A stretch of 64,000 nt of DNA from an uncultured Lachnospiraceae bacterium. Lineage in GTDB: Bacteria > Bacillota > Clostridia > Lachnospirales > Lachnospiraceae. The DNA lies in NCBI GenBank assembly GCA_910584325.1, contig CAJTZH010000001.1, forward strand, positions 62,001-126,000, given 5' to 3'. Shown here piece by piece: positions 27,655 through 36,096 of the stretch (position 1 is the stretch's first letter; each line of letters opens with the position of its first letter). A program made the position numbers and the translations under genes. The notes below the pieces were generated by a model that was not told the origin of the DNA, searched no databases, and worked only from the letters and a program-made list of their open reading frames with translations.

Positions 27655-28119
27655 CTAGTTCTCCTTACTCTGTTCTGTTAACTGCTGCCCGCAGGTTTTT
27701 GACAGCCTTTCCACCTGCTCTTCCAATTCTTTAATCCGCGCGTCCTGGTTTTCGGCAAACTTAGAAAAGACCTGCGCCATGGCGCAAACTGTATAATGAT
27801 TATACCGGTTCTGGTCCTCCACAATCGGCTCCACATACCATTTAATACATTTGCGGATGACTTTTTTGATAAACGTCTTAACCGGATTCCCGCCAAGCGG
27901 TCTCCAGCACGCCACATTCTTCACATCATCCATCTTCACAATCCATGAACTCAGCTCATCAATCTGAAACATCTCGCCAAGAAGCAATGTTCCTTCTTTA
28001 CCCTGTACTTCGACCTCGGCAAATTTAAGGTCCGTTTCTTCATAACCGCGTTCTTCTATATTTTTACGAATATCCGCCATGATTGCTTCTATGTCAATCT
28101 TTATCATTTCTTCCGCCAT
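27655..28119 (-). CDS. Small coiled-coil protein with amphipathic segment (block 2)
   Basis: A 154-residue protein with the same layout as 22015-22581: N-terminus IDIEAIMADIRKNIEE, a middle basic segment (FIKKVIRKCIKWYVEPIVED, about 82-101), then Gln-Asn-Arg-Tyr-Asn, and a C-terminal coiled coil (RIKELEEQVERLSK). The N-terminal and middle motifs resemble the leader of methyltransferase-coiled-coil proteins in other Clostridia glycan loci, here as a stand-alone protein. It directly follows the permease gene. A role in exporter or ruler assembly is inference. Confidence 0.65.
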   Translation of the reverse strand: MAEEMIKIDIEAIMADIRKNIEERGYEETDLKFAEVEVQGKEGTLLLGEMFQIDELSSWIVKMDDVKNVACWRPLGGNPVKTFIKKVIRKCIKWYVEPIVEDQNRYNHYTVCAMAQVFSKFAENQDARIKELEEQVERLSKTCGQQLTEQSKEN

Positions 28120-28139
28120 CTTATCGCTCCTTTAAACTC

Positions 28140-28919
28140 TTATAACTCTTCCGCAAATCCTCTCTGCAGTCGTGAAAAAACAATTTCACCCACTACAAGA
28201 ATTACAATTCCAAGCACCAGTGCCTCCGTCAAAGTGCTGACCTTCGGTATCTGTTTATAATACAAAATATCCCGGTAAGCGTCAATTACCGGCGTCATCG
28301 GATTCAGCCGCCAAATCGGCATAAGCTGCGCCGGAACCTGCGCTGCAGAGTACATTACCGGCGTCAGAAACTGCCACGCCATGGAAATAATATTCAAAAT
28401 GTATGCCAAATCCCTGAAATAAACCGTCAACGCAGAAGATAACAGCGCAATCCCCAGCGCAAGAACATATTCTACAGCCATAATTAACGGAAGGTACAAA
28501 ATCGCCGCAAAATTAAACCCATAGCCCGTTACCAGCAGAACCGCAAATACTACCAGAAAACTTAAAACCATATTCACAAACGAACTGGTTATGTAAGCCA
28601 TCGGAAGCACTTCTCTTGGAAAATATATTTTTTTGACCATGTCGCCGGAACCGAGAATGCTTGTGGAACCGCCTGTCAGCGCCGAACTGAAAAAAATCCA
28701 AGGCACAAGCGCCACAAAAAGGAACAGATAATACTGCTCAATCCCGTTTCTCATAATAACAGAAAACACAATAGTATAAACCATTAACTGCAGAAGCGGA
28801 TTAATAAACGTCCACATAAATCCCAGCACAGATCCCTTATATCTGCCTCGCAAATCTTTTCTCACCAGACTGAATATCATTTGTCTGTAATTATATATTT
28901 CTTTAAAAATACGATTCAT
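28140..28919 (-). CDS. ABC-2 polysaccharide exporter permease (module 1)
   Basis: Membrane subunit of 259 residues with six predicted helices. The N-terminal amphipathic part FSLVRKDLRGRYKGSVLGFMWTFINP is the hallmark of Wzm/TagG-type permeases; VPWIFFSSALTGGSTSI lies in the first external loop, and RLNPMTPVIDAYRDILYY is the conserved C-terminal loop. Its ATG overlaps the stop of the GT4 gene (ATGA). The ATPase partner is separated from it by the two block 2 GT4 genes and the small coiled-coil gene, an unusual split arrangement. Confidence 0.93.
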   Translation of the reverse strand: MNRIFKEIYNYRQMIFSLVRKDLRGRYKGSVLGFMWTFINPLLQLMVYTIVFSVIMRNGIEQYYLFLFVALVPWIFFSSALTGGSTSILGSGDMVKKIYFPREVLPMAYITSSFVNMVLSFLVVFAVLLVTGYGFNFAAILYLPLIMAVEYVLALGIALLSSALTVYFRDLAYILNIISMAWQFLTPVMYSAAQVPAQLMPIWRLNPMTPVIDAYRDILYYKQIPKVSTLTEALVLGIVILVVGEIVFSRLQRGFAEEL

Positions 28920-30103
28920 CTCAACTCGTTTCTCCCATCAATCAAACTGCAAACCTGCGTTAAAATCGTCTGCCAGCTATAGTATTCGTCAACATATCGC
29001 TTTCCGTTTTTTCCCATATCGCGTCGATACGCGTCATCCCTCATCAGCGCGTCCAGTTTTTGAACAAATTCGTCACATGTTTGATATGTGCATCCCGCGC
29101 CGCTTTTCTCGCAATGTGCCGTAAGCACTGCGCTTTTTCCATTGACAAGAACGGGAATCCCCAGCGCCATCGCTTCTAAAACGGATATTGACAAGCTCTC
29201 ATGCTCGGACGGCAAAATCAATGCAGAAGCCCCCGCAATTGCATTATACTTGTCCTCTTCACTGACAAATCCTGTTGTAATTATATCATCATCAACGGGA
29301 TTTTTCATTGTAATCTTTCCCATCAGCACTAATTTCAGTGAATTTTTATTTTTTCGGACGTATTCCTTATAATACTCCAGAAGCTGTCCGCATCCTTTTC
29401 CTTCCTCAATTCTTCCCACATAAATAATATAATCGCCTTCTATTTGATATTGTTGCCGAAATTTTTGAGGTTTTACAATTTGTGGTACATCTATTCCCAT
29501 CCCGGCAACAATATTTCTGACGGACGTATTCTTAAATGTCTGTTCGACAAATTCTTTTTCTTCTTCCGTCAGATAGATAATTCCGTCTGCTTCTTGAAAC
29601 ATATCCCAATATATATTCATATAAATATACTCTTCGTCATGCGCCGTAGGAATCAGAATTTTCCTGCCCTGTGCCGCTTTCATTCCATGTACGGTCAGAT
29701 AATACAGATAGGTGACAAATATAAAACAGTCATATTTCTCCGAATTATCCCTGATATAGTCGATACAATCCGGAGAATACGGTCCCTGAGCGGCAACCCA
29801 CTGTTTTTCCGTCAGTCTGCCTGCCGGCGGGATATAATGCCGCATACGGTTGAGCCATAAAAACCCCATCTGCTTCCGGGTCTTTTGCACCGGAAATCTG
29901 CGTACTTTGATTCCCTCAACCATACATTCGCCGGGCTCATAATAATTTTCCCATGTCTCATAATCTTTCGCGCATGTTGTAATAACTTCAATATTATAAA
30001 ACGGCGCCAGATGTTCTGCCAGCATCCGCGTATAATACTCCGAACCGCCGTTTACTTCTGTTCCGTAACGCTGATTGACAAGCGCAAGCCTCTTCTTTTC
30101 CAT
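28916..30103 (-). CDS. GT4 glycosyltransferase
   Basis: GT-B enzyme of 395 residues: acceptor motif NQRYGTEVNGGSEYYTRMLAE, donor side YIIYVGRIEEGKGCGQLLE and PSEHESLSISVLEAMALGIP. It belongs to the same wider family as the GT4 enzymes at 19709 and 25337 (shared HDEEYIYM/HDESYVYM region) but is more distant. Coupled to the permease gene by a 4-base overlap. Cytoplasmic. Confidence 0.9.
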   Translation of the reverse strand: MEKKRLALVNQRYGTEVNGGSEYYTRMLAEHLAPFYNIEVITTCAKDYETWENYYEPGECMVEGIKVRRFPVQKTRKQMGFLWLNRMRHYIPPAGRLTEKQWVAAQGPYSPDCIDYIRDNSEKYDCFIFVTYLYYLTVHGMKAAQGRKILIPTAHDEEYIYMNIYWDMFQEADGIIYLTEEEKEFVEQTFKNTSVRNIVAGMGIDVPQIVKPQKFRQQYQIEGDYIIYVGRIEEGKGCGQLLEYYKEYVRKNKNSLKLVLMGKITMKNPVDDDIITTGFVSEEDKYNAIAGASALILPSEHESLSISVLEAMALGIPVLVNGKSAVLTAHCEKSGAGCTYQTCDEFVQKLDALMRDDAYRRDMGKNGKRYVDEYYSWQTILTQVCSLIDGRNELR

Positions 30104-30122
30104 GTCCTATTCCTTTATAGAA

Positions 30123-31388
30123 TTATCTGCCTTCATATATCCGCGCAACTCTGTCCGCCACAATATTCTTTGCCTTGTCCATACTGAGAACTGTTTTGAT
30201 ATGCGCCTTTGCCTTTCCCGCCAGTTCGCTTCTGAACACGGGATTCTCATAATATTCCCTCATATATCCGGCAGCCTGCGAAATATCCGGGTCCGCCCAG
30301 CGGTTCCCTGCCTTATACGGTCCGATATCTTTTTCTATTTCAATCAGTTTGTAATCCACCATACACGCCGCATCGCGGTTCATAAACTCCGTATTCGCAG
30401 ACCAGTTAGTAGCGATTACAGGCGTTCCTACATGCATCGCCTCCGCCATCACCAGCCCGAATCCTTCCGCCCGGTGAAGCGATACATATACATCCACACA
30501 TTGAATCAGACTGTTGACCTGAACTTTCGAAAGCGTCTCCGTCAAAATATACACATTGTTATATCCATCCAGTTCTCTGTGGATGTATGCAATATCATCC
30601 TCTTTGTATTCATTAATTTTAACTACAATTCCTACGTCATCCTTTTCCTTTGGAAACGCTTTTTTATAAGCCTTTAAAACAGACTTCGGATTCTTTCTCT
30701 CGCTGATGCTTTCACTGTCAAACATCATCAAAAATAAAAACTTATCCGCCGGAAGCTGAAAATACTCTCTGTCATACTGCTCGTCCACCGGCGCCGTCAC
30801 ACAATACGGCACTGTGATTACCGGTTTATCAGTATATTTTCGGATGCATGTGCTGATAAATTCGGCGGGTGTCCATATTTCGTCAAACAAGTCGATACAT
30901 CCGCGCCATTCTGCCGGAAATTCTTCCAGCTCCCAGAGCCAGAACGCAATGTTATACTTTCCGTCAAAAACCTGACGCCCCATATCCATAAACGCGGTCG
31001 TACATTCATGTGCGTTTATATGAAAAATATTGATGTTATACGGGGTATCATTACCGATATATTTATCATATTCTGTACAATTCATGCTATAACGGGAAGA
31101 CGTATAGTAATTCTTAACCGTCATAGGAATCCCCGATGCCAGAATGATATCCGCTACAAGGCGGCAGCTTTGTCCGAGTCCCGAATCGCCCCGGATATTT
31201 CCAATGAGATTGATACCGTCAGGATATCGTTTTCTGTCCATCGGTTCTATATTTAAGTCCCTGAACTTGTCCGTATTTTTCTTTAGAAGCCGCGCCTTAT
31301 GCCGCTGCAGCGCTTCTAACGGAATAATCTTCACCAAAAGCGGTTTCAGTCTGGATGCCGTTTTCAAAATAACATTCGATAAATTCAT
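30123..31388 (-). CDS. GT4 glycosyltransferase
   Basis: A 421-residue GT-B enzyme. A basic N-terminus of about 55 residues precedes the catalytic part, which begins with NLIGNIRGDSGLGQSCRLVAD, the group typical of alpha-mannosyltransferase-like GT4 proteins. The donor domain has MFDSESISERKNPKSVLKAYKKAF and SLHRAEGFGLVMAEAMHVGTPVIAT. It follows the 151-residue membrane protein gene by 1 base. Probably builds the repeat unit or adaptor of the exported chain. Confidence 0.9.
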   Translation of the reverse strand: MNLSNVILKTASRLKPLLVKIIPLEALQRHKARLLKKNTDKFRDLNIEPMDRKRYPDGINLIGNIRGDSGLGQSCRLVADIILASGIPMTVKNYYTSSRYSMNCTEYDKYIGNDTPYNINIFHINAHECTTAFMDMGRQVFDGKYNIAFWLWELEEFPAEWRGCIDLFDEIWTPAEFISTCIRKYTDKPVITVPYCVTAPVDEQYDREYFQLPADKFLFLMMFDSESISERKNPKSVLKAYKKAFPKEKDDVGIVVKINEYKEDDIAYIHRELDGYNNVYILTETLSKVQVNSLIQCVDVYVSLHRAEGFGLVMAEAMHVGTPVIATNWSANTEFMNRDAACMVDYKLIEIEKDIGPYKAGNRWADPDISQAAGYMREYYENPVFRSELAGKAKAHIKTVLSMDKAKNIVADRVARIYEGR

Positions 31389-31389
31389 G

Positions 31390-31845
31390 CTATTCTACCT
31401 TTACCTTAACCCTGATGCTCGTGTCCTCGTGTTGGGCAAACCATGTCACAAACTCCTGAATGACATCTATCTCGACGATATACTCGCCCGGTTCCAGGTT
31501 CATGCGCAGTTCCACATTCGCTTTATCATGCGATAAAAGCTGATGCAAAAAAGAAGAACGCATTCCGTCATAATTTAACAGATTCCCCTGCGCGTCATAA
31601 AGATGGTATGCCAGATATATCTTATATTCATCGGAAGAGCTGAGCACACGGTTCGCTTTATTATCCACCGTTACCGGAATAACATATTCTTTTTGCTCAT
31701 TTGCCGTAAAAACATACGATTCCGAATCCGTACTAAGCTTTACAAGATAATCGGACTGCACCGAACTGATATAGATAAGTAATGCTGTATATACGATAAA
31801 ACCTGCGACAGCTAAAATAATTTTCCAATTTTTCTTCATCGGCAT
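31390..31845 (-). CDS. Unknown single-pass membrane protein with external beta domain
   Basis: A 151-residue protein of unknown family. Residues 1-6 are charged, 7-30 form one membrane helix (IILAVAGFIVYTALLIYIS), and the rest is a strand-rich domain (EYVIPVTVDNKANRV, LEPGEYIVEIDVIQEFVTWF) expected outside the membrane. The beta part resembles in style the sandwich domains at the end of the exporter ATPases. One inference is a docking factor for the exported chain. It is compactly placed between GT4 genes. Confidence 0.6.
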   Translation of the reverse strand: MPMKKNWKIILAVAGFIVYTALLIYISSVQSDYLVKLSTDSESYVFTANEQKEYVIPVTVDNKANRVLSSSDEYKIYLAYHLYDAQGNLLNYDGMRSSFLHQLLSHDKANVELRMNLEPGEYIVEIDVIQEFVTWFAQHEDTSIRVKVKVE

Positions 31846-31879
31846 TCTCCACTTCCATTATTCTACTCGTTTCATTCTA

Positions 31880-32995
31880 TCACACATTCTCCAAAACATC
31901 TACAATTTCCTTACCGAGACGTCCCGGTAAATATCGTTCCATAACCTCATCATACGCCTTTTTATCAATGTCTATACAAAAATCAGACATCCTCTGGCTC
32001 AAGTCGTCAACCTGCGCCCCCCGGTTTCCCTCCAAAGAAAAATATTGCGCGCAGTTTGCGGCTATTTCTTTAAAAATACTTAAATCACTGGTTATCACCG
32101 GTTTATAATAGTTCATCGCCTCGAGTACACAAATTCCAAACCCTTCGGCTCTGGACGGAAATATGAAACATGTGCATTTTTGATATAACGTCTGCTTGTC
32201 CGCGTCACTCACATAACCGTAATACGTCACATCGTCATATACTTTTGTTATCTGCGCAATTCTATTGTCTATATCCGTCTCCCGGCGCTTTCCTGCAAGT
32301 ATTAACGCTTTTTGTCCGCCGTTTTTACGATATTGTTCAAAAGCGTCCAGAAGAAGGTCCACGCCTTTTCGTTTCTCCATATTGCCTACATACAAAAAAT
32401 ATTCTTTATCCAAAATATTTTTTTCAATAACGCTTTCCCCTGCCTGTACCGGTTCTGCCGCCGTTCTTGGAACTATCACATATTGTATGCAGTTCCTTTT
32501 TTTCGCGGCTGACGGATAAAATCGTTCCGTCTCCCTTTTGGTCTCCTGGGAATCATACAATATCATATCTGTATTTTTTAAAGTCTTTGCCAGCATAAAC
32601 CGAAAATACAATCCGTACTTCCATCCAAAATACTGTACATGTGTAACCGGAAACATATCGTGAATCGTAATCATTATTTTCCCCTGATAACCGGACAGTT
32701 TATGCGGAATCAGTACATTCGGCTCCCAGAAAAGGTCCGGCTTTACTTTCACAAGCTGCTCTTTCACAAACTCAAAATACTTTAATACCTGAGCACTGCG
32801 GTATGTGCTCACGCCATATTGTATGATTTCTACGCCCTCTTCTTTGAGAAATGACATTTCCTCACTCTTTGCAACATCCGTCAGCAATATAATCTGATGC
32901 CTGGATTTTATCAATTCTTTAATATAATTAAATGCATATATGCCGATTCCGCTTGGTTTGCTCCCTAACGTCCTGGCATCTATCACAATCCTCAT
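31880..32995 (-). CDS. GT4 glycosyltransferase
   Basis: GT-B enzyme of 371 residues with the start IDARTLGSKPSGIGIYAFNYI and donor motifs YVGNMEKRKGVDLLLDAF and PSRAEGFGICVLEAMNYYKP. Its ATG overlaps the stop of the GT2 gene (32992) by 4 bases. It lies early in the operon, close to the initiating transferase, so it may add one of the first sugars on the lipid carrier. Confidence 0.92.
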   Translation of the reverse strand: MRIVIDARTLGSKPSGIGIYAFNYIKELIKSRHQIILLTDVAKSEEMSFLKEEGVEIIQYGVSTYRSAQVLKYFEFVKEQLVKVKPDLFWEPNVLIPHKLSGYQGKIMITIHDMFPVTHVQYFGWKYGLYFRFMLAKTLKNTDMILYDSQETKRETERFYPSAAKKRNCIQYVIVPRTAAEPVQAGESVIEKNILDKEYFLYVGNMEKRKGVDLLLDAFEQYRKNGGQKALILAGKRRETDIDNRIAQITKVYDDVTYYGYVSDADKQTLYQKCTCFIFPSRAEGFGICVLEAMNYYKPVITSDLSIFKEIAANCAQYFSLEGNRGAQVDDLSQRMSDFCIDIDKKAYDEVMERYLPGRLGKEIVDVLENV

Positions 32996-33813
32996 TTCCT
33001 CAAAACCCTTTCGTAGAATTTTTTCCGCAACCGGTTTGGTATCAGCGCAATCAAGGTATGTCCGCCTGCTGTTATTACAAAATCAACCAGTCCGGCATAT
33101 CCATGCCGGAACATATACCAGCGGAATTTGATAATCTGTTTTGCGTATCTGATTCCGCCGCGTCTTTCATACATTGCTTCTCCCGAACGCATATATACAA
33201 CAGGTTCCTGAATATTATACCCCACGCACCCCAGCGACAGCATCCTAAGCCACAAAAAATAATCTTCAAACAGCCAAAAATCCTCGTAACCGCCTGCCGC
33301 CATGACGCTCTCTTTCTTATACATCACCGCCGGATGATTAAAAGGATTTCTCCGTCTGGCAAATCTGCGGATTGTCTCCTGCTGCTGCGGGAGCGTTCTC
33401 CTTGCCAGTTCCTGATTGATATTTTCAGTAAATTCAACGACTGTTCCGCTTATAATATCCACGTTTTCCCGTTCCATTACCGAAAGCTGTTTCTCCATTC
33501 TGTCCGAAAAAGCAATATCGTCGCTGTCCATTCTGGCAACAATCTCATTAGAACAATGACGCAGTCCTTCATTCAATGCCATTCCCAGTCCCCTGTTTGT
33601 TTCTAAGCGTACTATCTTAAACAGTTCCGGGAGTTTCGTGGCATACTCCTCAAGAACCTTCTCTAGTTGTTGTGTCAACGGTCCGTCACAGACAATAACA
33701 AACTCGTCTGTTTTTACCGTCTGCGCGAGAATACTTTTGATGCTCTGCCTGAGATATTCCGGTTTTTCTTTCTCATATACCGACATTAACACGGAGTACT
33801 TATTCATTACCAC
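32992..33813 (-). CDS. GT2 glycosyltransferase
   Basis: GT-A enzyme of 273 residues: VLMSVYEKEKPEYLRQSIKSIL at the start, metal motif ARMDSDDIAFSDR, and WLFEDYFLWLRML (the acid motif of rhamnosyl/galactosyl-type GT2). The C-terminal segment TLIALIPNRLRKKFYERVL is a basic amphipathic end suited to the membrane face. It overlaps the initiating transferase gene by 7 bases. Likely an early step. Confidence 0.92.
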   Translation of the reverse strand: MVMNKYSVLMSVYEKEKPEYLRQSIKSILAQTVKTDEFVIVCDGPLTQQLEKVLEEYATKLPELFKIVRLETNRGLGMALNEGLRHCSNEIVARMDSDDIAFSDRMEKQLSVMERENVDIISGTVVEFTENINQELARRTLPQQQETIRRFARRRNPFNHPAVMYKKESVMAAGGYEDFWLFEDYFLWLRMLSLGCVGYNIQEPVVYMRSGEAMYERRGGIRYAKQIIKFRWYMFRHGYAGLVDFVITAGGHTLIALIPNRLRKKFYERVLRK

Positions 33814-35195
33814 TCTACCTTCTTCACTTCGTCTACACGGCTGTCGGGAATAATTTTATTTTCATCGAACCCTTCCGTATTTTCTTTCTGAAATAATACT
33901 TTAAATGTCCCAAGAATAATTTTGATATCCAGAAAAACGGAGTAATTCTCAATATAGGTCAAATCAAGCTTCAACTTGTCATACGGCGACGTATTATACT
34001 TTCCGTAAACCTGCGCGTATCCGGTAAGCCCCGCTTTCACCTTCAGACGGAAATTAAATTCCGGAATTTTCTCCGAATACAGCTCCGCAATTTCCGGACG
34101 CTCCGGCCGTGGTCCCACAAAAGACATATCGCCTTTAAATACATTGATTATCTGCGGAAGCTCGTCAAAGTGAATTCTTCGAAGAAATTTTCCTACCGGT
34201 GTAATCCTGTCGTCATTTTTTGCCGCCAGCTTTACCCCGTCCGTCTCCGAATCTATTCTCATACTGCGAAACTTAATCATCCGAAATTGTTTACCGTCTC
34301 TTGTTAACCGGTTCTGGTAATAGAATACCGGACCGCCGTCATATAATTTAATGGCAGCAGCGACCACCAGCATGAACGGCAGCAGCACCACCAGCATTAT
34401 CAGAGATATCACAACGTCCATACCCCTTTTTATAAAGAGCTGGTCTGCCGACAACCCTTGATTTCTTGACACAAGAAGCGGAGAATCAAATAAATAAATT
34501 CCTTCCGCGCCTGTGATAATAATGTCTGACAGTTTTGGCGTCACATAGGTTCGTATCGAATAATAAAAACAATGCTTTAAAATATCGTTTCTGATACTCG
34601 AACGAATATCACACAACACGACCGCGTCATATTCATGGATTCTGTTAAATACTGCCCTGCTTCCCTTTGAAACATTAATTGCTTCACAAACGTGGTATTT
34701 ATCAGGACGCTCATTTATCTTATCAATAATCTCCTTAGGAGAACGCTCGTCAAACACCACCAGAAGCCGCCTTGGCGGAAACAGCCTCGCAAACAGGAAT
34801 CTGCTGATAAATACCCACGGAAAAACTATCATTAATTCAACAAACGTCAGCGCAAAAACCGGCAGCGGGCTCACATAGTCTCTGTGAATCGCGCATATTT
34901 CAATATACACAACCACATTCGCGCATAAAATAGACAAAACCTGCGATAAATAGACCTCCGAGATTCTCAGATAACCTACCTTGTATCCTCCGAACGCTCT
35001 TGTAAAGAAAAATAGAATTAATATATAGATACCAATAACTGCCCAGTGCCCTCTTCGATAAAAAAGGTCTTCCCCAAACGCACTCTTACTATAGTACTGA
35101 TACCAGATAAAGGCAAACGCCAGTGTTTCAAAGCCAATCAGGATGATTCTGGCGGCAAAATTTATCAGTCTCTTATATCTATCTCTTGAATTCAT
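33807..35195 (-). CDS. Polyprenyl-phosphate sugar-1-phosphate transferase (initiating enzyme)
   Basis: Starts glycan synthesis by transferring a sugar 1-phosphate to undecaprenyl phosphate. The 462-residue protein has four N-terminal helices (about 10-125), a central Rossmann-like domain (140-250), a fifth helix, and the catalytic sugar-transferase domain from FIKRGMDVVISLIML (~265) through FYYQNRLTRDGKQFRMIKFRSMR and RRIHFDELPQIINVFKGDMSFVGPRPERPE. This is the WbaP/EpsE class. It is the first gene after the strong promoter at 35240-35268, with GGAG 7 bases before ATG. Confidence 0.95.
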   Translation of the reverse strand: MNSRDRYKRLINFAARIILIGFETLAFAFIWYQYYSKSAFGEDLFYRRGHWAVIGIYILILFFFTRAFGGYKVGYLRISEVYLSQVLSILCANVVVYIEICAIHRDYVSPLPVFALTFVELMIVFPWVFISRFLFARLFPPRRLLVVFDERSPKEIIDKINERPDKYHVCEAINVSKGSRAVFNRIHEYDAVVLCDIRSSIRNDILKHCFYYSIRTYVTPKLSDIIITGAEGIYLFDSPLLVSRNQGLSADQLFIKRGMDVVISLIMLVVLLPFMLVVAAAIKLYDGGPVFYYQNRLTRDGKQFRMIKFRSMRIDSETDGVKLAAKNDDRITPVGKFLRRIHFDELPQIINVFKGDMSFVGPRPERPEIAELYSEKIPEFNFRLKVKAGLTGYAQVYGKYNTSPYDKLKLDLTYIENYSVFLDIKIILGTFKVLFQKENTEGFDENKIIPDSRVDEVKKVEW

Positions 35196-35239
35196 TTTTT
35201 CTCTCCGTTTACAATAAATGGATAAACTAAATCTATAAT

Positions 35240-35268
35240 ATTATAGGGCAGGTATACCCGAACGTCAA
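35240..35268 (-). promoter_or_regulatory. Sigma-A promoter of polysaccharide operon 1
   Basis: Minus strand TTGACG (35263-35268), 17-base spacer, TATAAT (35240-35245). Only one mismatch from consensus. Expected start near 35233, giving a leader of about 38 bases before the initiating transferase. No further terminator was seen between here and the left edge, so the transcript may be 35 kb long. Confidence 0.85.
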
Positions 35269-35357
35269 GTTATTATCCGTTTATTATTGCCAAAACATGC
35301 CATATCTATGTATATTTTCCAATCTAATATTACCCTCACGCCCATAATGTTTTACAA

Positions 35358-35403
35358 GAACAATTTGTTCCATTTTGTGACAGAACATACTGTTCCATAT
35401 TAA
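35358..35403 (+). promoter_or_regulatory. Paired operator-like palindromes and promoter of the first XRE gene
   Basis: Two sites with arms GAACA-N3-TGTTC at 35358-35370 and 35383-35395, 25 bases apart centre to centre. The second lies in the spacer of a candidate promoter TTGTGA (35375-35380), 17 bases, TATTAA (35398-35403). This is consistent with autoregulation by the XRE protein encoded next. They might also affect the divergent operon promoter 90 bases away. Confidence 0.55.
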
Positions 35404-35422
35404 AATAAAGAGGGTGGTACAT

Positions 35423-35638
35423 ATGGCATTTAGAAGAATCCGGGATTTAAGAGAAGACGCTGACCTTACCCAGACAGAATTAAGCAAGCATTTGAATCTA
35501 ACCAAGCGCTCTTATTCTCATTATGAAAACGGGACAAGAAATATTACACCAGACGTCATCATATCCATAGCAGATTTTTATGATGTAAGTATTGATTATC
35601 TTTTCGAACGAACAGATAACAAAAAAGTGAACCGGTAA
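35423..35638 (+). CDS. XRE-family helix-turn-helix regulator, copy 1
   Basis: A 71-residue DNA-binding protein made almost only of the HTH_3 domain: RIRDLREDADLTQTELSKHL, SYSHYENGTRNITPDV and a tail IADFYDVSIDYLFERTD. ATG 35423 is preferred to the GTG at 35414 because GAGGGTGG lies 6 bases before it. It stands between the divergent polysaccharide operon promoter and the end of the second operon. A close homologue with the same context is at 52474-52689. Likely target: its own operator pair and perhaps the operon promoter. Confidence 0.88.
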   Translation: MAFRRIRDLREDADLTQTELSKHLNLTKRSYSHYENGTRNITPDVIISIADFYDVSIDYLFERTDNKKVNR

Positions 35639-35649
35639 GACAAAAGAGG

Positions 35650-35691
35650 ACATTCCCGCACAGTAAAATGTGTGGGGAATGCCCTTTTTTG
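35650..35691. terminator. Bidirectional rho-independent terminator
   Basis: Stem CATTCCC-G-CACA / TGTG-TG-GGGAATG around the loop GTAAAA, followed on the plus strand by CCCTTTTTT and on the minus strand by a T-rich stretch. It separates the XRE gene from the convergent end of the HD/unknown gene pair. Confidence 0.8.
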
Positions 35692-35692
35692 C

Positions 35693-36064
35693 TTAATGAA
35701 ATGCCAATACGTTTACAGCCTGTTCATCAATAAAAGCCATCAAAACATCCAATGCCAAATAACCTCTGAACCGGTATATCAAATCCCTATAGTCTTTTCC
35801 GGCAATCAATTTGATACCTTGGCAGTCTCCTGCCTTGTCGGAAAAAGGTTCAAAAAAATCCGAATAATCTCGGAACAAAGCACTCGTTTCATCTCTCAAC
35901 ATCACCAAAACCGCGCCTTCATTATTTTTATTCAAAATCTTTACTACTTCCATTCCGTATTTATCTAATTCTTCAAAAGTCACATAACGTCTGCATTCAT
36001 TTTTCTTTAAAATCTCAATCATCGCATTTGCCGCCATGTCTCTCATTTTAATACAAAATTTCAT
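35693..36064 (-). CDS. Unknown small protein downstream of the HD gene
   Basis: A 123-residue soluble protein that I do not recognise. ATG 36064 has GGAG 8 bases upstream; a start seven codons earlier has none. The composition is mixed alpha/beta (MIEILKKNECRRYVTFEELDKYG, AVLVMLRDETSALFRDY), with no membrane helix or known motif. It lies 33 bases after the HD gene and ends at the terminator, so the two form one unit. The region is AT-rich compared with the glycan genes on the right. Confidence 0.6.
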   Translation of the reverse strand: MKFCIKMRDMAANAMIEILKKNECRRYVTFEELDKYGMEVVKILNKNNEGAVLVMLRDETSALFRDYSDFFEPFSDKAGDCQGIKLIAGKDYRDLIYRFRGYLALDVLMAFIDEQAVNVLAFH

Positions 36065-36096
36065 CTCAATCACTCCATTATTCATTCTTAATAAGA

